From: Streptomyces antimicrobicus
Lineage (GTDB): Bacteria > Actinomycetota > Actinomycetes > Streptomycetales > Streptomycetaceae
Direction: 5' to 3'
DNA: 64,000 nt
NCBI RefSeq assembly: GCF_020532625.1
Contig: NZ_JAJAUY010000001.1
Span: 1-64,000 of the forward strand
The translations under genes were made by a program, and so were the position numbers. Under the pieces are notes generated by a model. It was not told the DNA's origin. It was given only the letters and a program-made list of their open reading frames with translations, and did no database searches. This document shows, piece after piece, positions 22,911 through 34,264 of the stretch. Position 1 is the first letter of the stretch. The number at the start of each line of letters is the position of its first letter.

Positions 22911-24379
22911 CCCACCGCAGTACCAGCGGTGACCCGGGCGTCCGCGAAAGCGGGCGCCCGGATTCCCCTGTGACCGAAGAGCTTTCGACAGATGTGCGGA
23001 TCTGGAACATCTCCCCCGTGAGGAGCAAGTCGGCCCCGTTCCAGCTGAGGTGGAAAGTAGCCGGGCGCGTGAAGACGGCCAGTTTCGCCACACACGCCCT
23101 GGCGGACAGCCGCCGTTCGCAACTTCGTCAGGCAATGAGCCGCGGTGAGTCATTCGGCGTGGATTCCGGACTCCCGGTTTCGGAACTCAGAGATCAGACA
23201 CCTAAGGAAACGAACAAGGACGATCCGAACTGGTGGACCTTTTCCCGTGAATATCTGGCCGCTCGCTGGCGGACTGCGGCGGCCAAAACACGGGAGGGCC
23301 TCGCGGACAGCCTCGCCACCGTGGCCATAGCCATGGGGGGGGAGGGCAACAGGGCCCCGAACCCTGAGGAGATACGCCTCGCGGTCCGATGGGCCGTCGT
23401 ACCGAGCCACGCGAACGAGGATCCGCCGGAGGAGCTGAGGGCCGCGGCACGCTGGCTGGCGGAGAAGTCCTTGCCGCTGTCCGCGCTTCGCGAATCCCAG
23501 GTAGCCCGTGACGTCCACTACCAGCTGGCCTTCAAGCTGGACGGGACCCCGGCCGCGGCCGAGACCTACAAGCGGCGCCGCAGGGGATTCAACACGGCTA
23601 TGGACTACGCCGTTCAAGAGGGATACCTCGATAGGAACCCCCTCGTGGGTCTGAAACGACCGGGCACGGGCGGCATCACCGGAATCGTGGACCCGCGCGT
23701 CCTGGTGAACGAATTGCAGGGTCGCCAACTGCTCACCGCCGTTTCCTATGTCGGCTCGGTCCACCGGAACAGAGGGCGTCGGCTCGTCGGATTCTTCGGG
23801 TGCATGCTCTACGCCGCGACGCGGCCGGCGGAAGCGGTCGGGCTCACCCTCGACCAGTGCCATCTACCTGATACGGGCTGGGGAACGCTGACCTTGAAAG
23901 AGACGCGCCCGGTCGCCGGAAAGAAATGGACGGATTCCGGAGAGCGCCACGACCGGCGCGGGCTCAAGTCGCGCGAGCCGGACAAGGACCGACCCGTGCC
24001 CATCCCGCCGGTCCTGGTGGCTCTGCTGCGCGAGCACCTCACCGAGTTCGGTACGGCTCCGGACGGGCGTCTCTTCGGCAACGAGCGGGGTGGGCTCTTG
24101 GGGAGCTCCAGCTACTGGCGCGTGTGGAAGGAGGCCCGGGCGCTGGCGCTCCCGCCGGACAAGGTCGCTTCGCCCCTGGCCCGCCGGCCGTACGACCTCC
24201 GGGCCACGTGCATCACCAACTGGCTCCGCGCCGGCCTGCCAGTGGCGAAGGTCGCCCGCCGCGCCGGGAACTCACCGGAGGTCATTCACCGCGACTACGC
24301 CGGCTGCCTGGACGACAGCGAGGAGGACAACAACAGGAAGATCGAAGAAGCGATGGGATGGGGGAGCGGCGGCGTCTGA
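22907..24379 (+). CDS. Tyrosine site-specific integrase
   Basis: This 490-aa tyrosine recombinase has an N-terminal arm-binding part (FQLRWKVAGRVKTASFATHA), a core-binding domain (TREGLADSLATVAIAM), and a catalytic domain with Arg at about 306 (YAATRPAEAV), the second Arg at about 432 (PYDLRATCITNWLRAG) and the nucleophile Tyr at about 464 (VIHRDYAGC). It would recombine attP with the tRNA-Arg attB. The frame is open further upstream, but the GTG at 22907 overlaps the xis stop and gives a normal length. It lies 170 bp from the attR copy with a terminator in between. The fossil at 7888-8273 is a relative. Confidence 0.95.
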   Translation: MTHRSTSGDPGVRESGRPDSPVTEELSTDVRIWNISPVRSKSAPFQLRWKVAGRVKTASFATHALADSRRSQLRQAMSRGESFGVDSGLPVSELRDQTPKETNKDDPNWWTFSREYLAARWRTAAAKTREGLADSLATVAIAMGGEGNRAPNPEEIRLAVRWAVVPSHANEDPPEELRAAARWLAEKSLPLSALRESQVARDVHYQLAFKLDGTPAAAETYKRRRRGFNTAMDYAVQEGYLDRNPLVGLKRPGTGGITGIVDPRVLVNELQGRQLLTAVSYVGSVHRNRGRRLVGFFGCMLYAATRPAEAVGLTLDQCHLPDTGWGTLTLKETRPVAGKKWTDSGERHDRRGLKSREPDKDRPVPIPPVLVALLREHLTEFGTAPDGRLFGNERGGLLGSSSYWRVWKEARALALPPDKVASPLARRPYDLRATCITNWLRAGLPVAKVARRAGNSPEVIHRDYAGCLDDSEEDNNRKIEEAMGWGSGGV

Positions 24380-24465
24380 AGCGCGGCTCCGTCCTCGTCC
24401 TGGGCCTCGCCGCTCGCCGCGTGGCCCACGCGCCCTTCACGCGCGGCCAGTGGGAGCCAACGAGA

Positions 24466-24507
24466 AAGCCCCGGACTCAGTGGGACTGAGTCCGGGGCTT
24501 CTCTTTT
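24466..24507. terminator. Rho-independent terminator after the integrase
   Basis: AAGCCCCGGACTCAGT (24466-24481) pairs with ACTGAGTCCGGGGCTT (24485-24500) around GGG, and CTCTTTT follows. It can act on both strands and separates integrase transcription from the oppositely oriented tRNA-Arg. Confidence 0.85.
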
Positions 24508-24549
24508 GGCACTCGTGCTGGTCAGCAGATGATTCCACTGATCAACACC

Positions 24550-24594
24550 AAGTGCCCCCGGCAGGATTCGAACCTGCGCACACGGCTCCGGAGG
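24550..24594. repeat. Right attachment site (attR) within tRNA-Arg
   Basis: Identical to 8419-8463 over 45 bp. It covers the tRNA from the anticodon loop through the 3' end, so integration at this side keeps the tRNA gene whole. Confidence 0.93.
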
Positions 24595-24624
24595 CCGTTG
24601 CTCTATCCCCTGAGCTACGGGGGC
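24553..24624 (-). tRNA. tRNA-Arg (anticodon CCG)
   Basis: The minus strand folds as a complete cloverleaf. The acceptor strand GCCCCCG (starting at 24624) pairs with CGGGGGC. The D arm is GCTCAGGGGATAGAGC, the anticodon arm is ACGGC-CTCCGGA-GCCGT with anticodon CCG, and the T arm is GCAGGTTCGAATCCTGC. The discriminator is A and no CCA is encoded. It reads CGG codons and serves as the AICE attB. Confidence 0.95.
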
Positions 24625-24779
24625 GGGGGTCGCGCTCTCGCGGCGACGGGTAGAACACTACCAGCTTCCGCGGGGTGATCAGGAACGGGTTTCCCCGGTG
24701 GGGCCGGGTGGGTCGCCCGGAGGGGGTGGAAGTGGCAAAAACCCGGACGCGGGGGCCGGGCTCCACCTACTGTTGAGTT

Positions 24780-25205
24780 GTGTCAGGCGCCTCAGGTCGG
24801 GTCCTCGTCGTCGACGACAACAAGGTCATCCGGCAGCTGATCAAGGTCAATCTCGAACTGGAGGGTTTCGAGGTCGTGACCGCGGCTGATGGTGCCGAGT
24901 GTCTGGACGTCGTGCACCGGGTCCGTCCCGACGTCGTCACCCTGGACGTGGTCATGCCGCGGCTCGACGGGTTCGGGACCGCCACGCGGCTGCGCGCCGA
25001 TCCGCGGACGCGGCATCTGCCGCTCGTGATCGTGAGCGCCTGTACGCAGCACGAGGTGGAGACCGGGATCGCGGCCGGGGTGGAGGCGTTCCTCGCCAAG
25101 CCCTTCGAGCCGGCCGAGCTCGTGCGGCTCGTGCGGCGGCTCACCGAGCGCAAGGGTGTTCACATGGCGAAACCGGTTCGCGTTCGGGGGGACCTTCTCC
25201 CCTAG
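24780..25205 (+). CDS. Single-domain response regulator
   Basis: This 141-aa protein is a CheY-like receiver only: acidic pair VVDDNKV, phospho-acceptor Asp at about 56 (VTLDVVMPRLDG), Ser in VIVSAC and Lys at about 107 (FLAKPFEP). No output domain follows, so it must act through a partner. TACTGT at 24768-24773 places the transcription start close to the GTG itself, so the mRNA is probably leaderless. It ends 10 bp before nrtL. Confidence 0.88.
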   Translation: MSGASGRVLVVDDNKVIRQLIKVNLELEGFEVVTAADGAECLDVVHRVRPDVVTLDVVMPRLDGFGTATRLRADPRTRHLPLVIVSACTQHEVETGIAAGVEAFLAKPFEPAELVRLVRRLTERKGVHMAKPVRVRGDLLP

Positions 25206-25215
25206 GCTGGTCCCC

Positions 25216-26430
25216 GTGACCCCCGCCGACCTCTCCCGTACCGTCGCGCACGCCGTGCGCTGCGCGGTCGAGGACGGAGAGCTGGCCGCGCGCGTCGAGG
25301 TTCCGGAGCGGGTGGTCGTCGAGCGGACCCGGCCCGGGGGAGTGGGGGACTACGCCTCCAACATCGCCCTGCGCATCGCCGGGCAGGCCGGACGCCCGCC
25401 CCGGGAGGTCGCCGAGCTGCTGCGCAGCCGGCTGACCGGCGCCGACCCCCACCTCAGGGCCTGCCCCGGCTCCGCTGCCCGCCCCACCGTCGGCCCCGGC
25501 CCCGGCCCCGGCCCCGGCCCCGGCAGCGGCATCGGCAGGGTCGACGTCACCGGGCCCGGGTTCCTGAGTTTCAGCCTCACCGGCGAGGCGTGGGCCGAGG
25601 TGCGGGCGCGTGTGATCGCCCAGCGGGAGTTCTACGGGTACGTCGGCCATGGCGCCCCGCCCGTCCACGCCGCCGACTCCGCCCAGCCCGCCTCCGCCGC
25701 CCCGCCCGCCTGGACGACCGACCCCAGCCCCCGCCCCCGCGTGGTCCGCGAGGCCGTGGCCCGGATCCTGCGCAGTCAAGGCCGCGCCGACGCGCCCGCC
25801 CCCGACCACGCCCCCGACCACGGCCCCCACCCCGCCGCCCCCGCCCCCGCCGCCCTCCGCGTCGCCCCCGTGCCGCGGGCCGAGGCAGACGTCGTGGCGC
25901 GGTTCGGGGCGGATGCCGCCGCCTGGGCCATGCTCGCCGTCCCGCCGCACGAGGTGCCCGTCTTCGCGTCCCCCCGGCTGCTGCGCCAGGACGAAAGCAA
26001 CGAGTTCTTCCGGGTGCGGTACGCCTACGCGCGCAGCCGGGCCCTCGTGCGCAACGCCTCCGTCATCGGGTTCGGCCCCGACCCCCGGCCCGCCCCCGCC
26101 CCCGCCCCTGCCCCTGCCCCCGCCGCAGAGCCTGACCCCTGCGCCCCGGCCGCCTCCGCCCCCGCCCCCGAGGCCCCCCTCCTGCGCGCCCTCGCCGACC
26201 ACCCCCTGGTCCTCGACGCCGCCGCCCACCACCGGGCGCCCGAGCGGCTGGTGCGCCAGCTCGTCGTGGTCGCCGACGCGCTGCTCGACTTCCAGCACCA
26301 CGTGCTCCCGCTCGGCGACGAGAAACCCTCGGCCGCCCACCGCTCCCGGCTGGCCCTTGCCGAAGCCGCCGGGGCGGTGCTGGCCGGCGGCCTGGCCCTG
26401 CTCGGTATCGGCGCTCCCGAGTACCTCTGA
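25216..26430 (+). CDS. nrtL: ArgS-related anticodon-binding protein NrtL
   Basis: This 404-aa protein resembles arginyl-tRNA synthetase at both ends but lacks the catalytic core. The N-terminus is like the ArgS additional domain (GVGDYASNIALRIAGQAGRP, then VTGPGFLSFSLTG). The C-terminus is a DALR anticodon-binding domain (NEFFRVRYAYARSRALVRNA, PERLVRQLVVVADALLDFQH). The HIGH and KMSKS motifs are absent, and the middle is filled by Pro/Ala-rich runs and a GPGPGPGPGPG repeat. It may bind tRNA-Arg without charging it; the nearby tRNA-Arg(CCG) gene is suggestive. GTG start at 25216. It lies 21 bp before lysA. Confidence 0.8.
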   Translation: MTPADLSRTVAHAVRCAVEDGELAARVEVPERVVVERTRPGGVGDYASNIALRIAGQAGRPPREVAELLRSRLTGADPHLRACPGSAARPTVGPGPGPGPGPGSGIGRVDVTGPGFLSFSLTGEAWAEVRARVIAQREFYGYVGHGAPPVHAADSAQPASAAPPAWTTDPSPRPRVVREAVARILRSQGRADAPAPDHAPDHGPHPAAPAPAALRVAPVPRAEADVVARFGADAAAWAMLAVPPHEVPVFASPRLLRQDESNEFFRVRYAYARSRALVRNASVIGFGPDPRPAPAPAPAPAPAAEPDPCAPAASAPAPEAPLLRALADHPLVLDAAAHHRAPERLVRQLVVVADALLDFQHHVLPLGDEKPSAAHRSRLALAEAAGAVLAGGLALLGIGAPEYL

Positions 26431-26451
26431 ATCGCGTAAGAGAGATCTGTC

Positions 26452-27843
26452 ATGAGTCGTTCCGCACACCCCGCCGGCCCCCGCCACGCAGCCGACCTGC
26501 CCGAGGGCCACTACTCGCCGCCGCCGGCCGACCTCAACCTCCTGGACGAGAAGGTCTGGTCGAGGACCGTACGCCGCGGGGACGACGGCGTCGTACGCGT
26601 CGGCGGGATGGAAGTGACGCGGCTGGCCGAGGAGTTCGGGACGCCGGCCTACTTCCTCGACGAGGAGGACTTCCGGGCCCGCTGCCGCGCCTGGGCGCAC
26701 GCCTTCGGGCCGGACGCGGACGTCTTCTACGCCGGCAAGGCGTTCCTGTCCAAGGCGATCGTGCGCTGGCTGCGCGACGAGGGCCTCAACCTCGACGTCT
26801 GCTCCGGCGGGGAGCTGGCCACCGCGCTCGCCGCCGAGATGCCGGCCGGGCGCATCGCCTTCCACGGCAACAACAAGTCCCTCGCCGAGATCCGCCGGGC
26901 CGTCGAGGCCGGCGTCGGCCGGATCGTGCTCGACTCCTACGAGGAGATCGCCCGGGTCGCGCACGTCGCCGCCGAGCTCGGCGTACGGCAGCGGGTGCAG
27001 ATCCGGGTGACCGTCGGCGTCGAGGCGCACACGCACGAGTTCATCGCGACCGCGCACGAGGACCAGAAGTTCGGCATCGCGGTCGCCGACGGGGCCGCCG
27101 CCGAGGCCGTCCGCCGGGCGCTCGGCCACGACAGCCTGGAGCTCATCGGCATCCACTCGCACATCGGCTCGCAGATCTTCGACATGGCCGGCTTCGAGGT
27201 CTCCGCCAAGCGCGTGGTGCGGCTGCTGGCCGCCGTCCGCGACGAGCACGGGGTCGAGCTGCCCGAGATCGACCTCGGCGGCGGCCTGGGCATCGCGTAC
27301 ACCTCCGACGACGACCCGCGCGAGCCGCACGAGATCGCCAAGGCGCTCACCGAGATCGTCGCCCGCGAGTGCGAGAGCGCGGGCCTGGCCACGCCCCGGA
27401 TCTCCGTGGAGCCGGGCCGGGCCATCGTCGGCCCGACCGCCTTCACCCTCTACGAGGTCGGCACGGTCAAGCCGCTGGCGGGCCTGCGGACGTACGTCAG
27501 CGTGGACGGCGGCATGAGCGACAACATCCGTACCGCCCTCTACGACGCCGAGTACTCGGTCGCGCTCGTCTCGCGCACCTCGACCGCCGAGCCGATGCTC
27601 AGCCGGGTCGTCGGCAAGCACTGCGAGAGCGGCGACATCGTCGTGCGCGACGCCTTCCTGCCGGCCGACCTGGCCCCCGGCGACCTGATCGCCGTCCCCG
27701 CCACGGGCGCGTACTGCCGCTCCATGGCCAGCAATTACAACCACGCCCTGCGTCCGCCGGTCGTCGCCGTGCGCGACGGTGCGGCGCGGGTGATCGTCCG
27801 GCGCGAGACGGAGGAAGATCTCCTGCGACTCGACCTCGGATGA
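26452..27843 (+). CDS. lysA: Diaminopimelate decarboxylase
   Basis: This 463-aa fold-type III PLP enzyme converts meso-diaminopimelate to L-lysine. The PLP lysine is in [18 protein letters not shown], followed by [13 protein letters not shown], the HSHIGSQIF loop, the glycine-rich GGGLGIAY phosphate site and the C-terminal [14 protein letters not shown] with the active-site Cys. Length is normal. It starts 21 bp after nrtL with GAGAGA upstream and precedes hom, so aspartate-family synthesis is grouped here. Confidence 0.96.
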   Translation: MSRSAHPAGPRHAADLPEGHYSPPPADLNLLDEKVWSRTVRRGDDGVVRVGGMEVTRLAEEFGTPAYFLDEEDFRARCRAWAHAFGPDADVFYAGKAFLSKAIVRWLRDEGLNLDVCSGGELATALAAEMPAGRIAFHGNNKSLAEIRRAVEAGVGRIVLDSYEEIARVAHVAAELGVRQRVQIRVTVGVEAHTHEFIATAHEDQKFGIAVADGAAAEAVRRALGHDSLELIGIHSHIGSQIFDMAGFEVSAKRVVRLLAAVRDEHGVELPEIDLGGGLGIAYTSDDDPREPHEIAKALTEIVARECESAGLATPRISVEPGRAIVGPTAFTLYEVGTVKPLAGLRTYVSVDGGMSDNIRTALYDAEYSVALVSRTSTAEPMLSRVVGKHCESGDIVVRDAFLPADLAPGDLIAVPATGAYCRSMASNYNHALRPPVVAVRDGAARVIVRRETEEDLLRLDLG

Positions 27844-27978
27844 TGAAATAGACGTCTCAATCCATGGACGAAGGATGGAAAGTCCGGTCCATTGCGTGAG
27901 ACTGGTGCACACACTGGTTCACACCGGCCGCAATTCGGCGGACCGGGCTGACTCGGATGATCGAAAGGCGTAGGTCGA

Positions 27979-29280
27979 ATGATGCGTACGCGTCCGCTGA
28001 AGGTGGCGCTGCTGGGCTGTGGTGTGGTCGGCTCAGAGGTGGCGCGCATCATGACGACGCACGCCGACGACCTCACGGCCCGCATCGGCGCGCCCGTCGA
28101 GCTCGCCGGTGTCGCCGTGCGCCGCCCCTCGAAGGTCCGCGCGGGCATCGACCCGGCGCTGATCACCACCGACGCCACCGCGCTGCTCAAACGCGGCGAC
28201 ATCGACGTCGCGATCGAGGTCATCGGCGGCATCGAGCCCGCCCGCACCCTGATCACCACCGCCTTCGAGCAGGGCATCTCGGTGGTCTCGGCCAACAAGG
28301 CGCTGCTCGCCCAGGACGGCGCCGCGCTGCACGCCGCCGCCGAGAGCGCCGGGCTGGACCTCTACTACGAGGCGGCCGTCGCCGGCGCCATCCCGCTGAT
28401 CCGCCCGCTGCGCGAGTCCCTCGCCGGCGACAAGATCAACCGCGTGATGGGCATCGTCAACGGCACGACCAACTTCATCCTCGACAAGATGGACTCCACC
28501 GGCGCCGGCTACCAGGAGGCCCTCGACGAGGCCACCGCCCTGGGCTACGCCGAGGCCGACCCGACCGCCGACGTCGAGGGCTACGACGCCGCCGCCAAGG
28601 CCGCGATCCTGGCCGGCATCGCCTTCCACACCCGGGTCCGGCTGGACGACGTCCACCGCGAGGGGATGACCGAGGTCAGCGCCGCCGACTTCGCCTCCGC
28701 CAAGCGCATGGGCTGCACCATCAAGCTGCTGGCGATCTGCGAGCGGGCCGCGGACGGCGGGTCGGTCACGGCCCGCGTCCACCCGGCCATGATCCCGCTG
28801 ACCCACCCGCTGGCCTCCGTCCGCGAGGCCTACAACGCGGTCTTCGTCGAGGCGGAGGCCGCCGGGCGGCTCATGTTCTACGGGCCGGGCGCGGGCGGTT
28901 CGCCGACCGCCTCCGCCGTGCTCGGCGACCTCGTCGCCGTCTGCCGCAACAAGCTCGACCGGGCAACGGGGCCCGGCGAGTCGGCGTACACCCAGCTGCC
29001 GGTCAGCCCCATGGGCGAGGTCGTCACCCGCTACCACATCAGCCTCGATGTGGCCGACAAGCCGGGTGTCCTCGCACAGGTGGCGACGGTGTTCGCCGAG
29101 CACGGTGTGTCGATCGACACCGTCCGGCAGCAGGGGCGTCCAGAAACGGGCGGCGAGGCCAGCCTCGTCGTCGTCACCCACCGGGCCCCCGACGCCGCCC
29201 TCTCCGGGACCGTCGAGGCGCTGCGGAAGCTCGACACCGTCGCCGGTGTCGCCAGCATCATGCGTGTTGAAGGGGAGTAA
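27979..29280 (+). CDS. hom: Homoserine dehydrogenase
   Basis: This 433-aa enzyme reduces aspartate semialdehyde to homoserine. It has an N-terminal Rossmann domain (KVALLGCGVVGSEVARIM), the catalytic region VMGIVNGTTNFILDKM with GYAEADPTADVEGYDAAAKA, and a C-terminal ACT domain (HISLDVADKPGVLAQVATVF, about residues 350-433) for feedback by threonine. Start at ATG 27979. The 135 bp before it probably hold a promoter, but I cannot place one with confidence. It lies 6 bp before thrC. Confidence 0.96.
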   Translation: MMRTRPLKVALLGCGVVGSEVARIMTTHADDLTARIGAPVELAGVAVRRPSKVRAGIDPALITTDATALLKRGDIDVAIEVIGGIEPARTLITTAFEQGISVVSANKALLAQDGAALHAAAESAGLDLYYEAAVAGAIPLIRPLRESLAGDKINRVMGIVNGTTNFILDKMDSTGAGYQEALDEATALGYAEADPTADVEGYDAAAKAAILAGIAFHTRVRLDDVHREGMTEVSAADFASAKRMGCTIKLLAICERAADGGSVTARVHPAMIPLTHPLASVREAYNAVFVEAEAAGRLMFYGPGAGGSPTASAVLGDLVAVCRNKLDRATGPGESAYTQLPVSPMGEVVTRYHISLDVADKPGVLAQVATVFAEHGVSIDTVRQQGRPETGGEASLVVVTHRAPDAALSGTVEALRKLDTVAGVASIMRVEGE

Positions 29281-29286
29281 GGACCC

Positions 29287-30357
<1,071 letters not shown>

Positions 30358-30648
30358 CGCCCGCCCCGGGCCGGTCCGCGGACCGGCCCGGGGACGGCCG
30401 GGCGACGGCCCGGGACGGGCCCCCGCGGCCGTACCCCGCGACACGCATCGTGCGCCTCCTGTGCGCCCTATGTCGCGACAGAACCTTCCTTCGATACGCT
30501 GTACTTACATCCGCCACTGCGCTCACGACGCGGTGCTGCCGCCTCAGGCCTTCGGGTGTCGTGCGTTCTCCAGTACATTCACAGCGAAAGATCTCCCCGC
30601 GGGCATCCCGCGAGGATCTCGCACAGTCACAAGGAGTGTCATCGAGCG
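30358..30648 (+). promoter_or_regulatory. thrC-thrB spacer with 30-bp palindrome and leader hairpin
   Basis: CCCCGGGCCGGTCCG (30364-30378) is followed directly by its complement (30379-30393), a perfect 30-bp palindrome that could end thrC transcription. A second hairpin at about 30589-30619 (ATCTCCCCGCGGG with CCCGCGAGGAT) lies upstream of the thrB ribosome site. A TACGCT box near 30500 may be a thrB -10. I see no gene here. Confidence 0.5.
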
Positions 30649-31575
30649 ATGGCCGGTCCAGCGTTCCGCGCCGCCGCCGTACGGGTGCGCGTCCCCGCCA
30701 CCAGCGCCAATCTCGGCCCGGGTTTCGACGCCCTGGGCCTGGCCCTGGGGCTCTACGACGACGTCGTCGTCCGGGTGGCCGACTCCGGCCTGACCATCGA
30801 CATCGCCGGTGAGGGCGCCGACACCCTCCCGCGCGACGAGAGCCACCTCCTCGTACGTGCCATGCGCACCGCCTTCGACCTGCTCGGCGGGCAGCCGCGC
30901 GGGCTGGAGGTCGTCTGCGCCAACCGCATCCCGCACGGCCGGGGCCTGGGCTCCTCGTCCGCCGCCATCTGCGCGGGCATCGTCGCCGCCCGCGCCGTGA
31001 CCATAGGCGGCGAGGCCCGGCTCGACGACGCCGCGCTGCTGGAACTGGCCACCGAGATCGAGGGCCACCCCGACAACGTCGCCGCCTGTCTGCTCGGCGG
31101 CTTCACCCTGGCCTGGATGGACGGCGGCAGCGCCAGGGCGATCCGGATGGACGCCGCGGATTCCATCGTTCCGGTGGTCTTCGTGCCGTCCAAGCCGGTC
31201 CTGACCGAGACCGCCCGGGGCCTGCTGCCGCGGACCGTCCCGCACGTGGACGCCGCGGCCAACGCCGGACGTGCGGCGCTGCTGGTGGAGGCCCTGACCA
31301 GGCGTCCCGAGCTGCTGCTGCCGGCCACCGAGGACCGGCTGCACCAGGACTACCGGGCTCCGGCGATGCCCGAGAGCCTGGCCCTGGTGAACCGGCTGCG
31401 GGCCGACGGCGTGCCCGCGGTCATCTCCGGCGCGGGACCCACGGTCCTGGCGCTGGCCGATCACGACGCGGCCGACAAGGTCGCGCAGCTCGCGGGCGAG
31501 GGGTGGGCGGCCAACCGGCTGGCTCTCGACGCCGCGGGCGCGAGCGTACTTCCGCTCGGTACCCAGGGCGGCTAG
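30649..31575 (+). CDS. thrB: Homoserine kinase
   Basis: This 308-aa GHMP kinase phosphorylates homoserine. Family motifs are VRVPATSANLGPGFDALGLA at the N-terminus, the ATP loop PHGRGLGSSSAAICAG (about residue 97), GHPDNVAACLLGG, and VISGAGPTVLALA near the C-terminus. AAGGAG lies 13 nt before the ATG. It completes hom-thrC-thrB, separated from thrC by a 291-bp spacer with hairpins. A GC-rich hairpin (31585-31616) follows the stop. Confidence 0.96.
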   Translation: MAGPAFRAAAVRVRVPATSANLGPGFDALGLALGLYDDVVVRVADSGLTIDIAGEGADTLPRDESHLLVRAMRTAFDLLGGQPRGLEVVCANRIPHGRGLGSSSAAICAGIVAARAVTIGGEARLDDAALLELATEIEGHPDNVAACLLGGFTLAWMDGGSARAIRMDAADSIVPVVFVPSKPVLTETARGLLPRTVPHVDAAANAGRAALLVEALTRRPELLLPATEDRLHQDYRAPAMPESLALVNRLRADGVPAVISGAGPTVLALADHDAADKVAQLAGEGWAANRLALDAAGASVLPLGTQGG

Positions 31576-31584
31576 GGCCCGGTA

Positions 31585-31616
31585 CCGGGACCGGGCCGAC
31601 AGGAGGCCCGGTCCGG
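31585..31616 (+). terminator. GC-rich hairpin after thrB
   Basis: CCGGGACCGGGCC (31585-31597) pairs with GGCCCGGTCC (31605-31614). There is no U-tract, but it lies 10 bp after the thrB stop and resembles Streptomyces terminators. Confidence 0.5.
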
Positions 31617-31699
31617 GGACCAGGAGGAACGACAGCCGGCCAGGGGCGGGCGGCCGGGGCAGGCCGCCCGCGCGGAAGGGCGCGATTGCCGGTGAGTGA

Positions 31700-32048
31700 G
31701 AGGGGGAATGTCTGTTGGATCCGGTAGTGTTAACCTCAAGTACGCATCCGAAGCCGCAACGGCTCGGTGCTCAGTGTCCCCATCAGGGACCACCTTTCTT
31801 CCGGGAGCCTCCCCAACTGCTTTGATCGCTGCCAGGCAGTTTCGAGCCCGCTCCGGAATCGGCGTGACATACCCACGCTTCCAGCTGGGGGGCAACGCGT
31901 CGAACCCCATGCACGTATCTCCCTCCGCCGTATTTCTCACCGGCGGACCACCGCCCCGACACGGTCCACACACCTAGGACCGAGGTCGGACAGCACAACC
32001 GGTCGCCGAGCCAGACAGGCCGACGTCCGCTCCAGGGAAGGACCCTTC
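31700..32048 (+). promoter_or_regulatory. rho promoter and long 5' leader
   Basis: TAGTGT at 31725-31730 is a likely -10, giving a leader of about 310 nt before the rho GTG. The leader is less G+C-rich than its surroundings and contains short open frames with no convincing ribosome site. A long untranslated leader fits autoregulation of rho by Rho-dependent attenuation. The stretch 31576-32048 (473 bp) has no gene I can support. Confidence 0.45.
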
Positions 32049-34076
<2,028 letters not shown>

Positions 34077-34103
34077 TCGGCCTCCGCGCCGACCGGCTCG
34101 ACC

Positions 34104-34141
34104 GGGAACGCCCCCGCCGCATCCGCGGCGGGGGCGTTCCC
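34104..34141 (+). terminator. Strong hairpin terminator after rho
   Basis: GGGAACGCCCCCGCCGC (34104-34120) pairs perfectly over 17 bp with 34125-34141 around the tetraloop ATCC. It lies 28 bp after the rho stop. Confidence 0.85.
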
Positions 34142-34264
34142 GTACCCGGCTGGCGACGTCACAGGGGCCCGCCGGAACCTTTGCCCGGATTCCACCGTCT
34201 GTGCTTGCGGACGATCGGGGAGGCGTCACGGGCCGTTCGGCCGCAGGACAGGACTGAGGAGACC

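Larger units (their letters stand above)
8419..24594. mobile_element. AICE (pSAM2-type integrative and conjugative element) in tRNA-Arg
   Basis: A 16,131-bp unit lies between 45-bp direct repeats at a tRNA-Arg(CCG) gene. It contains integrase and Xis next to the tRNA, a primase-polymerase plus RepA-like ATPase for replication, one FtsK/TraB-like translocase in place of a type IV secretion system, small Spd-like membrane proteins, GntR and XRE regulators with a Nudix gene, and a cargo pair at the left end. This is the standard AICE layout, in which double-stranded DNA is moved between mycelia by a single translocase. All key genes appear intact, so it may still be mobile. From memory, S. coelicolor also carries an element at the equivalent tRNA-Arg. 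Confidence 0.92.

Noticed and set aside
25490-25530. Tandem CCCCGG repeats as a possible regulatory array
   Set aside because: They encode the GPGPGPG linker of NrtL and are best explained as coding low complexity.
25141-27912. A 923-codon minus-strand frame opposite nrtL and lysA
   Set aside because: Composition is Gly/Val/Asp/His-rich and mirrors the third-position bias of the real genes.
27844-27978. Possible riboswitch or attenuator upstream of hom
   Set aside because: I could not draw a convincing conserved fold or peptide with threonine or lysine codons.
31696-31977. A 93-codon frame in the rho leader
   Set aside because: The composition is not protein-like and there is no convincing ribosome site; treated as untranslated leader.
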